Assembly: GCA_025558095.1 (NCBI GenBank)
Contig: JAIVFI010000038.1
Span: 124,001 to 188,000, forward strand
DNA from: Hyaloraphidium curvatum
Taxonomy: Eukaryota; Monoblepharomycota; Hyaloraphidiomycetes; Hyaloraphidiales; Hyaloraphidiaceae
Direction: 5' to 3'
DNA: 64,000 nucleotides
Every line of letters starts with the position of its first letter. Within the stretch, counting starts at the first letter, position 1. This document shows, in pieces, positions 22,599 to 31,319 of this stretch. Both the position numbers and the translations under genes were made by a program. Under the pieces are notes generated by a model, which was not told the origin of the DNA, did no database searches, and was given only the letters and a program-made list of their open reading frames with translations.

Positions 22599-22864
22599 CC
22601 TGGTCAGAGACCTTCGGCGGCAAGGACGCCGTGCGGGCATTTTTCGCCCGGCTGGCGGGCGCGTTCGATGTGCTCGATTTCAAGCTGGACGCCGTGCTGG
22701 CGGACGCGGGGGAGGCCGCGGGATTGGGTTCCTTCCTGTACTGGGCAAAGGCGACGGGGAAGGAGGCGCCAACCGAGTGGGCGGCCCGGATAGCGGTCGA
22801 GGGGGGGAAGATGGCAAGGTACCAGTTTTTTGAGGATAGCTACGCGATTGCGCGGGCTTTGTGA
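22599..22864 (+). pseudogene. 5'-truncated SnoaL/NTF2-like fragment
   Basis: Immediately right of the 142-base repeat, an open frame reads ETFGGKDAVRAFFARLAGAF and continues to a FFEDSYAIARAL end with TGA at 22862-22864, about 88 codons. An FFED(S/T)Y ending and an N-terminal helix with G-x-DAVRAFF are typical of SnoaL-like NTF2-fold proteins, which normally have 120-140 residues. The first strands and helix are missing and there is no ATG in the retained part until the KMARYQ methionine. The truncation point coincides with the repeat edge, which suggests a rearrangement breakpoint. A spliced upstream exon could rescue it but I found none. Confidence 0.5.
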
Positions 22865-23224
22865 CGGGGGCCAAGTGGACGATCAAGCCGGAGCCCGGGG
22901 TGGAGGAGTATTCCGTGCCCATGTGACTTTAGAGTGTGGGGAAATCTTCTTGCTGTAAAAGCCTAAACGCAGAGGAGCTCAATGCCGGCATGGCGGCGTC
23001 GCGAGGCTCGAAGTTTCGTCAAGCGGACACCTCGCGGCAGTCATCAGGGTTTCCGCCACCGTCGACCAAACGTAAGCCCAGATCCGAGCATTGATGCAGG
23101 CAACGCTCTGATTCCAGTCCGCCACGCTCCCTCGCGCCCTCCCCCGCCGCGCGTCTCGCGCGCCCGCGGCCCGCACGAAAGCGCGCCGAACCCGCCCGCC
23201 GCGCCCTCTGAGCAGGCACGAACC
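22865..23224. other. Intergenic stretch before the carrier-like gene
   Basis: There are 360 bases between the SnoaL-like fragment and the ATG at 23225. An open frame runs in frame into the next gene from about 22982, but it is Arg/Pro-rich and looks like GC-rich leader sequence. I see no RNA gene or repeat here. Confidence 0.35.
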
Positions 23225-23455
23225 ATGTCCCTCGCCAAGCTGATCCACAACATCAACAACGAGTACAACATCTCGGTCGATGCCAGCACCCCCGTCTCCT
23301 CGTTTGGGGCCACCACTGCCGTGAACACAATGGAGGGAATGGACTTCATGATAAAAGTGGAAGAGTGGTGCCACGCGCAGATCCGGGACAACCTTTTCGA
23401 GCAGTGCCAGACCGTGGGAGACATCGCGCGGCTCGTCGACGCGAACATCAGGTAA
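23225..23455 (+). CDS. Acyl-carrier-protein-like protein lacking the phosphopantetheine serine
   Basis: A 76-residue frame starts MSLAKLIHNINNEYNISVDA and ends TVGDIARLVDANIR. The pattern of an amphipathic helix, a ST.xSSFG turn, a second helix ending KVEEW, and a final TVGDI...I helix is that of acyl carrier proteins. Counting back from KVEEW, the position of the DSL motif reads N-T-M, so the 4'-phosphopantetheine serine is a threonine and the preceding Asp is Asn. It therefore probably cannot be loaded as a normal carrier and may be a structural or regulatory relative. An upstream in-frame Arg/Pro extension to 22982 could be a leader but has no better start support. No biosynthetic partner gene is adjacent. 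Confidence 0.55.
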   Translation: MSLAKLIHNINNEYNISVDASTPVSSFGATTAVNTMEGMDFMIKVEEWCHAQIRDNLFEQCQTVGDIARLVDANIR

Positions 23456-23970
23456 CGAAGACGCGCCGTGGACGAGGTGCGTGGCGTTGCTCCCGACCAT
23501 GGCGCGGACAGCCTCTGATGCTTGTAGCCTGGCAGAGTGCTTTGAGGTCTGGCCCAACATCTATGCTCCTTTAGTAGATGCCAAGAGGCGATGTATGGAG
23601 CGCGATTTTGGGAAACCAGAGCCGGCCAAGACAACGTCCCCCGTTGCCCGTAGCAAGTCCGGAGGCGTTCGTTCGTCCACGTCCCGACCAAGGGTGGATC
23701 AGTGCTCGAAGCACGGACAAGCGGCGTCCGCCGGGAGTCGGCGACCGTGCGGGCCGATCTAGCACTTGACGATGTTCCACTCCCCTTCTCCCCGGAGACT
23801 GCTGGGCCCATTCGGACCGAATCCTCCCAACAGCTTCCTGTATTAGAGTACAAAATGCCAGAAACGGTGCCTCAGACCTTTAGCCCGTCCGAGGGCGCGG
23901 AAAGTACAACGTCGGAGTCGTTTCCCAGAGGTTAAGGATTCGTTGTTCTTCGGGTATGTAACGTGTTGAG
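23456..23970. other. Intergenic stretch with no recognisable gene
   Basis: About 515 bases follow the carrier-like gene. Only short shadow frames are present, the base composition is less GC-rich than in surrounding genes, and I see no tRNA-like cloverleaf. It ends at the second copy of the 142-base repeat. Confidence 0.4.
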
Positions 23971-24112
23971 GTTTCACGGGCTACGTCGATCGGGGACGAT
24001 GCCATCCACAGATGCGATCGCTGCGTGGAGCTCATTGTGAGATGCCGGCTGCGTCGGTATGGACCGAAGTGATGCCAGACCTCGTGCGAAAGTCCGGCCG
24101 GATCGTGCCTCC
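23971..24112 (+). repeat. 142-base dispersed direct repeat, copy 2
   Basis: Second copy of the segment at 22457-22598, same length and orientation. Its right end is four bases from the esterase ATG at 24117, so here it occupies the position of the promoter or 5' untranslated region. The base after the shared end diverges at once between the two copies. Confidence 0.8.
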
Positions 24113-24116
24113 GTGC

Positions 24117-25844
24117 ATGTCCCCTAACTCCCCCTCCCAACCCGCACCGATGGCGCTCGTGTCCACATCCCTGGGCGTCCTCCGCGGCAACGCCACCGCA
24201 TCGTACCGCGAATTCCTCGGCATCGATTTCGCCGCGCAGCCGGTCGGCCCGCTGCGGTTCCTCCATCCGCGGCCGGCGGAAAAGTGGACCGGCGAACGCG
24301 ACGCCACGCGCAAAGGTGGGCCACTCCGTGCTTCCTGCCGCCCGGAGCGGCTCATCGCGGGATTGGCAGGCAAATGGAGCCCGCAGTTCGACCGGCCCGT
24401 CATCCGCCTGCTGGAAGAGGCCGCCTCGGAGCTGGCCGGCCCGCACGGAGTAGTGCAGGGCGAGGACTGCCTCAACCTCAACGTGTACACGCCCGCGGAC
24501 GTCGGCGCGGGCGGCCTGCCCGTGCTCGTGTGGTCGGTCCGCCCGGACGCGCTGTTGGCAGCGAGGTGCTGACTCCTCCTACCCCGCCCGCCCCGGTCAA
24601 GGATCCACGGCGGCGCGTTCAGGGGCGGATCGGGATCGATGGCCAGCTCCGACGGCCGGGCGTTTGTTTCGGCACACAGGGTGGTCCTCGTCGCCGTCAA
24701 CTACCGCCTGTCGTCGTTCGGGTTCCTGGCCTCCAAGGAGCTCATGGAGGTTTGCGGGGAGGTCAACCTCGGCCTGCTGGACCAGATCGAGGCGCTGCGC
24801 TGGGTAAAGAGGGAGATTGCTGCCTTTGGAGGCGACCCGGCCAACGTGACGGTGTTTGGAGAGTCCGCGGGGGCCATCTCGATCCACGCGCTCATGCTCT
24901 GGGGCCCGTGCGGGCTCTTCCGGCGCGCCTTCCTCGCCAGCGGCGTCATGGGGACCAATGCGCCGCCTCCGGTCTCCACAGCGCCTCAAAGGTACTTTGA
25001 CGCGCTGTGCGCCGAGCTCGGGATCAACAACAAGGCTCTATCATCGAAGGAGACGGTGGAGCGGCTCCGCGCCGTGCCGGCCGACGAGTTCTTCGCGGCG
25101 ACCGTGAAGGTCGGGGACCGGACGCGGTACGCGTTCGGGCCGGTGTGGGACGGCAAGTTCGTCTCCGGAAACTACATCCGGATGATGGATCGGAACGAGT
25201 ACGACCCCGGCGTCGAGGCAATTGTTCTCGGGGACATGGAGGACGAGGGCTCGGTGTTTGCCTTCGGCGACGGGCTGACGACGCCGGCCAAGCTCAAGGC
25301 GTTCGCTAAGGCGATCGCCGGGAAGGACGCTGCCACCGCCTCCTGGCTCGCCCAACGGTACCCCTCCACCCCCGACCCGCTGGATTCCGGGACCCGGCTG
25401 TTTGCAGACTACCTCTTCCACGCACCCACCGCCGTCGTCGCGGGGCAGCTCGCCCGCAACCCCCGCGTCAAGGTGTTCTGCTACCGCTGGGCGTGGACCT
25501 GGTCGCGGACGGCGCACCTCGGATTCGGTGCGTACCACGGCAGCGACGTGCCCTTCTTCTTCAACCAGGCCGCGCTGTGCGGGAAGAGGGAGGGGTACCT
25601 CGCCGCGGCGTTTTCGGGGGCCCTGGCGCGGTTCGCACAGGGCGGGGATCCGGGGAACGGGTGGGCAAGCTACACGAAGGACGATCCGCGCATTTTGCTG
25701 TTCGACGGGCGGGGGAGGATCCGGATGGCGGTCGAGGGGGAGATCGCGGGGCGGGGCGACCGCGGCGCGGTGGAGATGTGGGACGGGTGGGCGCGGAGGA
25801 GGCTGCAGGGCTGGGAGGCGATCGCGGCCAAGGCGCGGATGTAG
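24117..25844 (+). CDS. Type B carboxylesterase / alpha-beta hydrolase
   Basis: Three exons read in frame. Exon 1 contains LGVLRGNATASYREFLGIDF; an intron from about 24320 joins ATRK to KWSPQF; a second intron (about 24534-24600) joins VLVW to IHGGAFRGGSGS. The oxyanion-hole HGGAF, the EDCLNLNVYTP motif and the nucleophile elbow GGDPANVTVFGESAGAIS identify the carboxylesterase type B/cholinesterase family. The catalytic serine is in GESAG, the acid is probably in EDEGSVFAF, and the histidine is in GAYHGSDVPFFF. No signal peptide is obvious, so it is probably intracellular. The protein is about 520 residues, a little under the family norm of 530-580. Its start sits directly next to the 142-base repeat, so expression may depend on repeat sequence. 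Confidence 0.85.
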
Positions 25845-25973
25845 GCCTCGCTGGCACCGCTGTGACTAGGATGCGAAGTCCTCTGTTTATGTGGACGTGA
25901 CTCACATCTCCTTGGCATCCTTGCCGCGCGCACCCGCAAACAAGCTGGCTGTGCCGAATCCCAAACAGCAAAC

Positions 25974-27170
25974 ATGGCCTTACGGAGCCTTTCCGCCCTC
26001 TTCGCGCTCGTCGTCCTCTGCGCCCCCACCTGCCTGGCTTCCGCGGCCGCGCGCCGCGGCAGCATGTCCGTCTGGCGAGAGTACAACGCGACCGACCCCG
26101 CCACCGGAAGCACCGCGTGCTTCAAAGGCTGGACCACGTACGCCGGCGGCACCTCCAATTCGTGGACCGCATGCCCCGTGCCCTGCGCGGCGGACGTTTC
26201 CGCCGGGGTGGGCTCCTTCTCGTGCGCCGTGCCGAGCAACGGCATGGACGCCGCGGCCGCGCGCACCGACGGCAGCATCACGGTGCGGCAGCAGGGCCCC
26301 GGCAGCTGCCACGTCGACTGGCAGTGGCAGTACGTCGGCCCGCCGTACAGCACCGGCGAGCAGGCCGGCCGGCAGTGCCCGTTTGCGACCTGTCCGTTCG
26401 CGTACCTCGCCGCGGCCAACCCGACCAGCTTCGCCATGACGGGCCCCGATACCGGGGTGCTGCAGGGCGCCTGGGCTGGGGACGCATGCGAGGCCGTGGC
26501 GGGATGCCCGGTTCTGGACGAAAACACGCGGACGGGCTCGCAGTGGGTCGACAACACGGGCACCCTGTACGCCTGCCTGCCCGCACCCGACGCCGGCGCC
26601 GTGGGCATGAGCGTACTCGTCAAGCTGGATGCTTGGGGCGAGGTCGCGTGCGCGTCTCGCAACTCCAAGGACTGCATCTGGCTGCCCTCGACGTGCTGCG
26701 AGGTGTGGAGCCGCGGGTTCCCCCTGGGATCCGGCACGCCTTACGTGGCGTGCGGGGAATACCACAGGTCGGTGTGGGGCTCGCCCGGCTACGGCGATCC
26801 CTCCCACTGGTGCGAGAGGGGCCGCGCGCTGCTGTCGGCCAACCGCCCTCGCCAGGCGGGGCCTGGGATCGGGGTGCTTGGCCCCAACTGCAACGCCCGC
26901 AGTGCTCCCGGCACCCCGGTCGATCCCGATGCCGGGCCGTGGAAGGTTCTCGCGGACGCCCCGGGGGCCGGAGGAATCTTGGCCGTCCGAAAGTCGGGCA
27001 CCCGCACCGGATGCATGGCGGCCTCGCGGGAGGAGGGCGGCGGATGCATCAGGTTCACATCCAAGTGGTGCGCGCAGTACGCCGTGGGGACGGCCGACGC
27101 GGGAACGCCGTGGATCGAGTGCGACCTGGGCGAGGAGTGGTGCCGGATGGCGGCGGCCATATTGGCGTAG
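25974..27170 (+). CDS. Secreted Cys-rich protein with internally repeated module, function unknown
   Basis: A single exon encodes 398 residues. The N terminus (MALRSLSALFALVVLCAPTCL) is a clear signal peptide ending near Ala-25. The mature part has more than 20 cysteines and many tryptophans, typical of a disulfide-stabilised wall or extracellular protein. Two segments, about residues 220-290 and 340-398, share an order of features: C-(A/M)-(S/A)-S/R, C-I, a cysteine cluster, G-T-P-(Y/W)-(V/I)-x-C, then W-C near the end. I know no family with this pattern. It is intronless, unlike most neighbours. An N-terminal carbohydrate-binding or adhesion role is possible but not shown. Confidence 0.7.
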   Translation: MALRSLSALFALVVLCAPTCLASAAARRGSMSVWREYNATDPATGSTACFKGWTTYAGGTSNSWTACPVPCAADVSAGVGSFSCAVPSNGMDAAAARTDGSITVRQQGPGSCHVDWQWQYVGPPYSTGEQAGRQCPFATCPFAYLAAANPTSFAMTGPDTGVLQGAWAGDACEAVAGCPVLDENTRTGSQWVDNTGTLYACLPAPDAGAVGMSVLVKLDAWGEVACASRNSKDCIWLPSTCCEVWSRGFPLGSGTPYVACGEYHRSVWGSPGYGDPSHWCERGRALLSANRPRQAGPGIGVLGPNCNARSAPGTPVDPDAGPWKVLADAPGAGGILAVRKSGTRTGCMAASREEGGGCIRFTSKWCAQYAVGTADAGTPWIECDLGEEWCRMAAAILA

Positions 27171-27245
27171 AGGGGAAAACTAGAGCATGATATCCTTATG
27201 CAAATGGGACAGGGTCCGGCAAGCACAAGAGAAACGCTCATCGAA

Positions 27246-29620
27246 TCAATCATGGGAATCCATGCTCCTGCGTCCGTAGTAGTTCGGCGCCGCCTCGAGC
27301 ATCCATCCCATCTCGATCCGGCTCACGGTCCGCATGTACTGCCTGTTCGTGTAGAGCAGCTCGTTGTAGACGATGCAGGGCACCCTCTTGTTGTGCAGCA
27401 CCGAAGACGGGTGAATCGCAACGATCTGGGACGCCAGCAAGCGCTCAGCACAAACAGTAACAAGCCTCCCCGGACAACACACCTGATTGTTCACGACGGT
27501 CCTGTACGACCCGTCCGGCTGCCTGAACGCCACGTTCTGCACGAAGCCGCCCAGGATTGCGCGCAGGACGCGCTCCCTGTCGTCGCCCGCGGTGGCGGCG
27601 GGGTCGATTCCCGTCTCCTTGCAGAGGTCCTTGAGCTGCTCCCGGATCTGCATGGCCTGCTTCATGGCCCGGTGGTTGACAAAGTGCGCCTTGCACCACG
27701 CGGCCTTGTCGTCCGCCTCGGCCTCGTACCCGCGCGCGGCGGCGAGCAGCGTGAGATGGTCGCCGTCATAGCTGACAAACTTTGACCGGGTTTCGGCGAC
27801 CTCCTCGCGCCGGTCCGAGGGGGTGTGGAAGAGGTTTTCCACGCTGAGCATCGCCACGATGGTCACGATCTCCTCGGTGCAACCGTAGCGCGCGCTGGAA
27901 ATGACGACCTTGGCGTACGGCGGGTCCAAGGGGAAAGCAGCCATCTGCTTGCCCAGCTCCGTCAGCTTTCCGTCGTCCCCGAGGGCCCCCAGCGAGTAGA
28001 GCTGCTCCAAGGCGCGGATGAGCGCGCCGCGGCTCGGGGGGTCCATGAAATCGAACCCCTGGACGTCGTCCACGCCGCAGGCTTTGAGTTGCAGGGCGGC
28101 GCTGGCCAGGTTGACGCGCTGGATCTCGGGAACCGTGCTCTCGTCCAGCGACCCGAAATCGCGCTCCGTGTAGAGGCGGAAGCAGCATCCGGGAGCCTCG
28201 CGACCGGCGCGACCGGCTCGTTGCCTCGCAGAGGCCTTGGAGATCTCGCGGACCACGAGCGACTCGAGCCCGATCCGCGAGTCGAACGAGCGGACCTTGG
28301 CCACCCCGGTGTCGACCACGTAGCGGATCCCGGGGATGGTGACGGAGGTTTCGGCGACATTTGTCGCGATGACGCACTTGCGCATTCCGCGCGGCGTGGG
28401 CTCAAAGGCTTTGGCCTGCTGCGCCCCGGGCAGCGCGGCAAAGAGCGGCACCACCAGCAGCTTGGACTGCTCGGGCGGCAAGTAGACCGAGTTCTCGTTA
28501 AGCAGCTTCTCCAGAGCTTCGATCTCGTCCTGGCCGGACAGGAAGACCAGTATGTCCCCGGGAGCCTGCTCGCGGTGGATCTGGAACACGGCTACCATGG
28601 CGGAATCCACGTAGTCCTCCTGGGGCTCCGGCGTGTGGAACTGCTTCACTGGAAACTGCCGCCCCGCGACGTAGAGGATCCGTGCGCCTCCAAAGTAGGC
28701 CGAGAACTTCTCGGCGTCCAGGGTCGCGCTCATGACCACGATCTTGAGCTCCCCCAGCGCCTTGGCCTCGGCATCTGCCGGGTCTTTACGGCGCTTCTGG
28801 ATGTCCTTCAGCATCCCAAACAGAATGTCCGTTCGCAGCGTCCGCTCGTGGGCTTCGTCGAGGATCACGACGCGGTACGAACGCAAAAGAGGGTCCGACA
28901 GCAGCTCGCGGAGGAGCATGCCGTCTGTCGCATACTTTATCCGGGTATCGCGCGAAAACTTTGGCTCGAAGCGGACCGAGTAGCCCACGAGCCGGCCCAG
29001 GGGGACGCCGACCTCGGCGGCGACGCGGCGTGCGATCGAGGTCGCCGCCACCTTGCGGGGCTGCGTGACGGCGATTCCCGGACTATGGGGCTTCGAGCTG
29101 ACCACGTCGGCTTCCAGCAAGTATTGCGGAATTTCTGCAAGCACGGTTCCGGATCAGCAGAGCGGTGTCCATCTTCGGAGCGAGAAGACTGACGTGTGGT
29201 CTTTCCGGACCCCGTTTCTCCCACAATGACCACCGTGTCGTTCTTCTTGATCTCATCGATGATGGCGTTCCGGGCCGAAAAGATGGGCAGCGCCTCCCGC
29301 TGCTTCTTGAGCTGCCGCGCCGTCTCGCGGAGCTTGTCGCCCGCCGCGTCCGTCCCGTTCGCGCCCTGAGGCCGTTTGTGCCCCTTTTCCTCCTTGCCCA
29401 GTCCATCTCCACCATCGTCTTTCCCCTTCCGATGTTTGTTGTGGGGTAGGCTTCCGTTTGGAACCACGCCGTTGAGTCCCGCACCAGGTCCGGGTCTGTC
29501 GCGCTCGTGCCCGTCCGAGGCAGTTCCGTCGCCCTGTCCGCTCCGGCACTTCTTCCGACGCTTCTTCTTATGCGAATCCTTATGGTGCCCGTTCATCAAC
29601 GGCTCCGCACGCGGTTCCAT
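27246..29620 (-). CDS. DEAH-box RNA helicase, DHX33-like
   Basis: Exons 29620-29194, 29134-27483 and 27425-27246 have matching phases and give 752 residues. After a Lys/Gly-rich leader come motif I GETGSGKTT (split by the first intron), Ia TQPRKVAA, Ib TDGMLLREL, II DEAHER, III SATLD, IV ILVFLSGQDEIE, V TNVAETSVTI and VI QRAGRAGRE. The winged-helix, ratchet and OB parts follow, ending near YNELLYTNRQYMRTVSRIE. The VFQIHREQAPGDILVF stretch resembles DHX33, a nucleolar helicase involved in rRNA synthesis, but DHX15/PRP43-type relatives are close. The start is the ATG at 29620; the frame upstream begins only with TTG. It is divergent from the SMYD5-like gene, 162 bases apart. Confidence 0.87.
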
Positions 29621-29782
29621 CGCGGAGGTCGTCAAGCGGGGTCGAAGGACTTTCCAAACAAGTCATCAAGCGGTCACGGCAAACGTCGATCCAGCGATTT
29701 TGCCCGTCTGGTTGACGGCTGCGGCACTGGTGCCTCTACAAATTGCCGATCTTAAACAAATCGACGGAAGACTGAGCGGACG

Positions 29783-31165
29783 ATGGCCTCGCCCGGCTTC
29801 CACGTTGCCGTGACCCCGGAAAAGGGCCGCGACGAGCGCGGCATCATTGCCGACCGGGCGTTCTCTCCCGGCGAGACCATTCTCTTTGAAGCGCGGCCTC
29901 TGGTTGCGGCGCCTTTCCACTGGACGGCCGTCTACTTCCCGATGTGTTCGCATTGCTGCCGGTCCATGGAACGACCGGACCGAATGCTGGCGCGGCTTGC
30001 GGGGGTCTCTGCGGACCAGGTGCGGCTCGGTTGTCTTCACGGGTTCCGGGAACACGTCATGAAAGAGAACGCCGCCTCCGGTGCTGATCCCGTTGACGCG
30101 GCGGCCGGCTTCGCCTTCGACCCGCTGAACCCGGTTCCCGTGCCGTGCACCTCCTGCCCGCTGGAGACCTACTGCTCTCCCTCGTGCCGCCAGCTGGCGT
30201 GGGACCAGCACCACCGCTTTCTGTGCCCGCGCAAGCCCATTCCGGGCAAGGACGACCCGTACGTCGCCCTGGTCGAGATGTGGAAGGAGCTCCACCCGCC
30301 CCCGGAGGCGACCACGCCGATGCTCGTCGCGAGGATCGTCTGCGACATCCGCGGGCGGATGGAGGCCGGAGCTTCGTTTGCGGAGGCGGCGGCGCCGTTT
30401 GCGGATTTCAAGCGCGCCCCGCCGGGCCCCGTCGGCGACTCTGCGATCTACAGGTTGTTTTTGAACACCCCGAACCCGGCCGCGTCGTCGTCCTCAGGCC
30501 GCCCCAACATCCTGGAGGACGTGCACGCGGCTCTGGTCCGCCTAGTCGACCACCCTTCACTGCCTCGGGAGCTCGTCTCGTTCCAGGCCTTCCTCGACCT
30601 CCTGGGGGTCGTTGCGCTCAACGGACAGGGCGTGGGTACGTCGGCGCTCGACAACTACCGCATTTTCCTCGGCGCGAACCCGTCTCCCGCGGCGTCGGCG
30701 GACCTGGAGGCGATCGACGCCCTCGCGCCGTTCGTGGAGGAGGTTTCGGCCCCTTTCCTGCGCGCCGAAGGCTCGGCACTCTACGCGACCCACCGCTTCC
30801 TCAACCATTCGTGCGATCCCAACGCCGAGTGCCGGTTCGAGGGGCCTGGCAAGGGCTACGAGGTCCGGGTGGTGTGTAAGCGGCCGATCGCGCTGGGGGA
30901 AGAGGTCACGATCGCGTACCTCGAGGAGGGCGACGAGGACGAGATGGGGTGCGGGGACTCGTGCGCCGACGACCACGAGCACGAGTGGGAGGACGTGGAT
31001 GGCGACGAGGCCATGGACGAAGGCGAGGACGGCGAGGAATCGGAAGGGGATGGAGATGGGGAGGCCGCAGAGGAGCGGCCCGGGGAGGAGAGGAGGCGGC
31101 AGCTCCGAAAGTACTACCTGTTCGACTGCCGTTGCCCGCTCTGCATCCGGGAGCTTGCTGAATAG
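29783..31165 (+). CDS. SET-domain protein of the SMYD5 type
   Basis: A single exon encodes 460 residues. The SET domain is split as in SMYD proteins: an N-terminal RGIIADRAFSPGETILFEAR strand, a cysteine-rich CTSCPLETYCSPSCRQLAW segment ending in H-x-x-x-C that resembles a MYND or MYND-like finger, and the C-terminal SET core RFLNHSCDPNAECRF with a KRPIALGEEVTIAYL strand. The post-SET cysteines are in DCRCPLC at the end. Between them sits an acidic insert (D/E-rich, about residues 385-440). This layout matches SMYD5 more than SMYD1-4. SMYD family enzymes methylate lysine on histones, ribosomal or other proteins using SAM. It probably shares a divergent promoter with the DHX33-like gene. Confidence 0.82.
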   Translation: MASPGFHVAVTPEKGRDERGIIADRAFSPGETILFEARPLVAAPFHWTAVYFPMCSHCCRSMERPDRMLARLAGVSADQVRLGCLHGFREHVMKENAASGADPVDAAAGFAFDPLNPVPVPCTSCPLETYCSPSCRQLAWDQHHRFLCPRKPIPGKDDPYVALVEMWKELHPPPEATTPMLVARIVCDIRGRMEAGASFAEAAAPFADFKRAPPGPVGDSAIYRLFLNTPNPAASSSSGRPNILEDVHAALVRLVDHPSLPRELVSFQAFLDLLGVVALNGQGVGTSALDNYRIFLGANPSPAASADLEAIDALAPFVEEVSAPFLRAEGSALYATHRFLNHSCDPNAECRFEGPGKGYEVRVVCKRPIALGEEVTIAYLEEGDEDEMGCGDSCADDHEHEWEDVDGDEAMDEGEDGEESEGDGDGEAAEERPGEERRRQLRKYYLFDCRCPLCIRELAE

Positions 31166-31319
31166 ATGGATCGGATGCTAGATTGCTCTAGAACGCCCTA
31201 ACTCCGTCCCCGGTTGAGAAGTCGGACCTGGACTCGCATGATGATATTGGTTCCGCGGTCCCAGCGTAGCGACCCGGTTGGGGAGTCCCCGACTCTTCGA
31301 GCCACCACACCCGGCGGGC

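Noticed and set aside
22982-23224. In-frame 81-codon extension of the carrier-like protein
   Set aside because: It is Arg/Pro-rich, has no targeting-signal pattern, and the MSLAKL start matches the expected length of a carrier domain.
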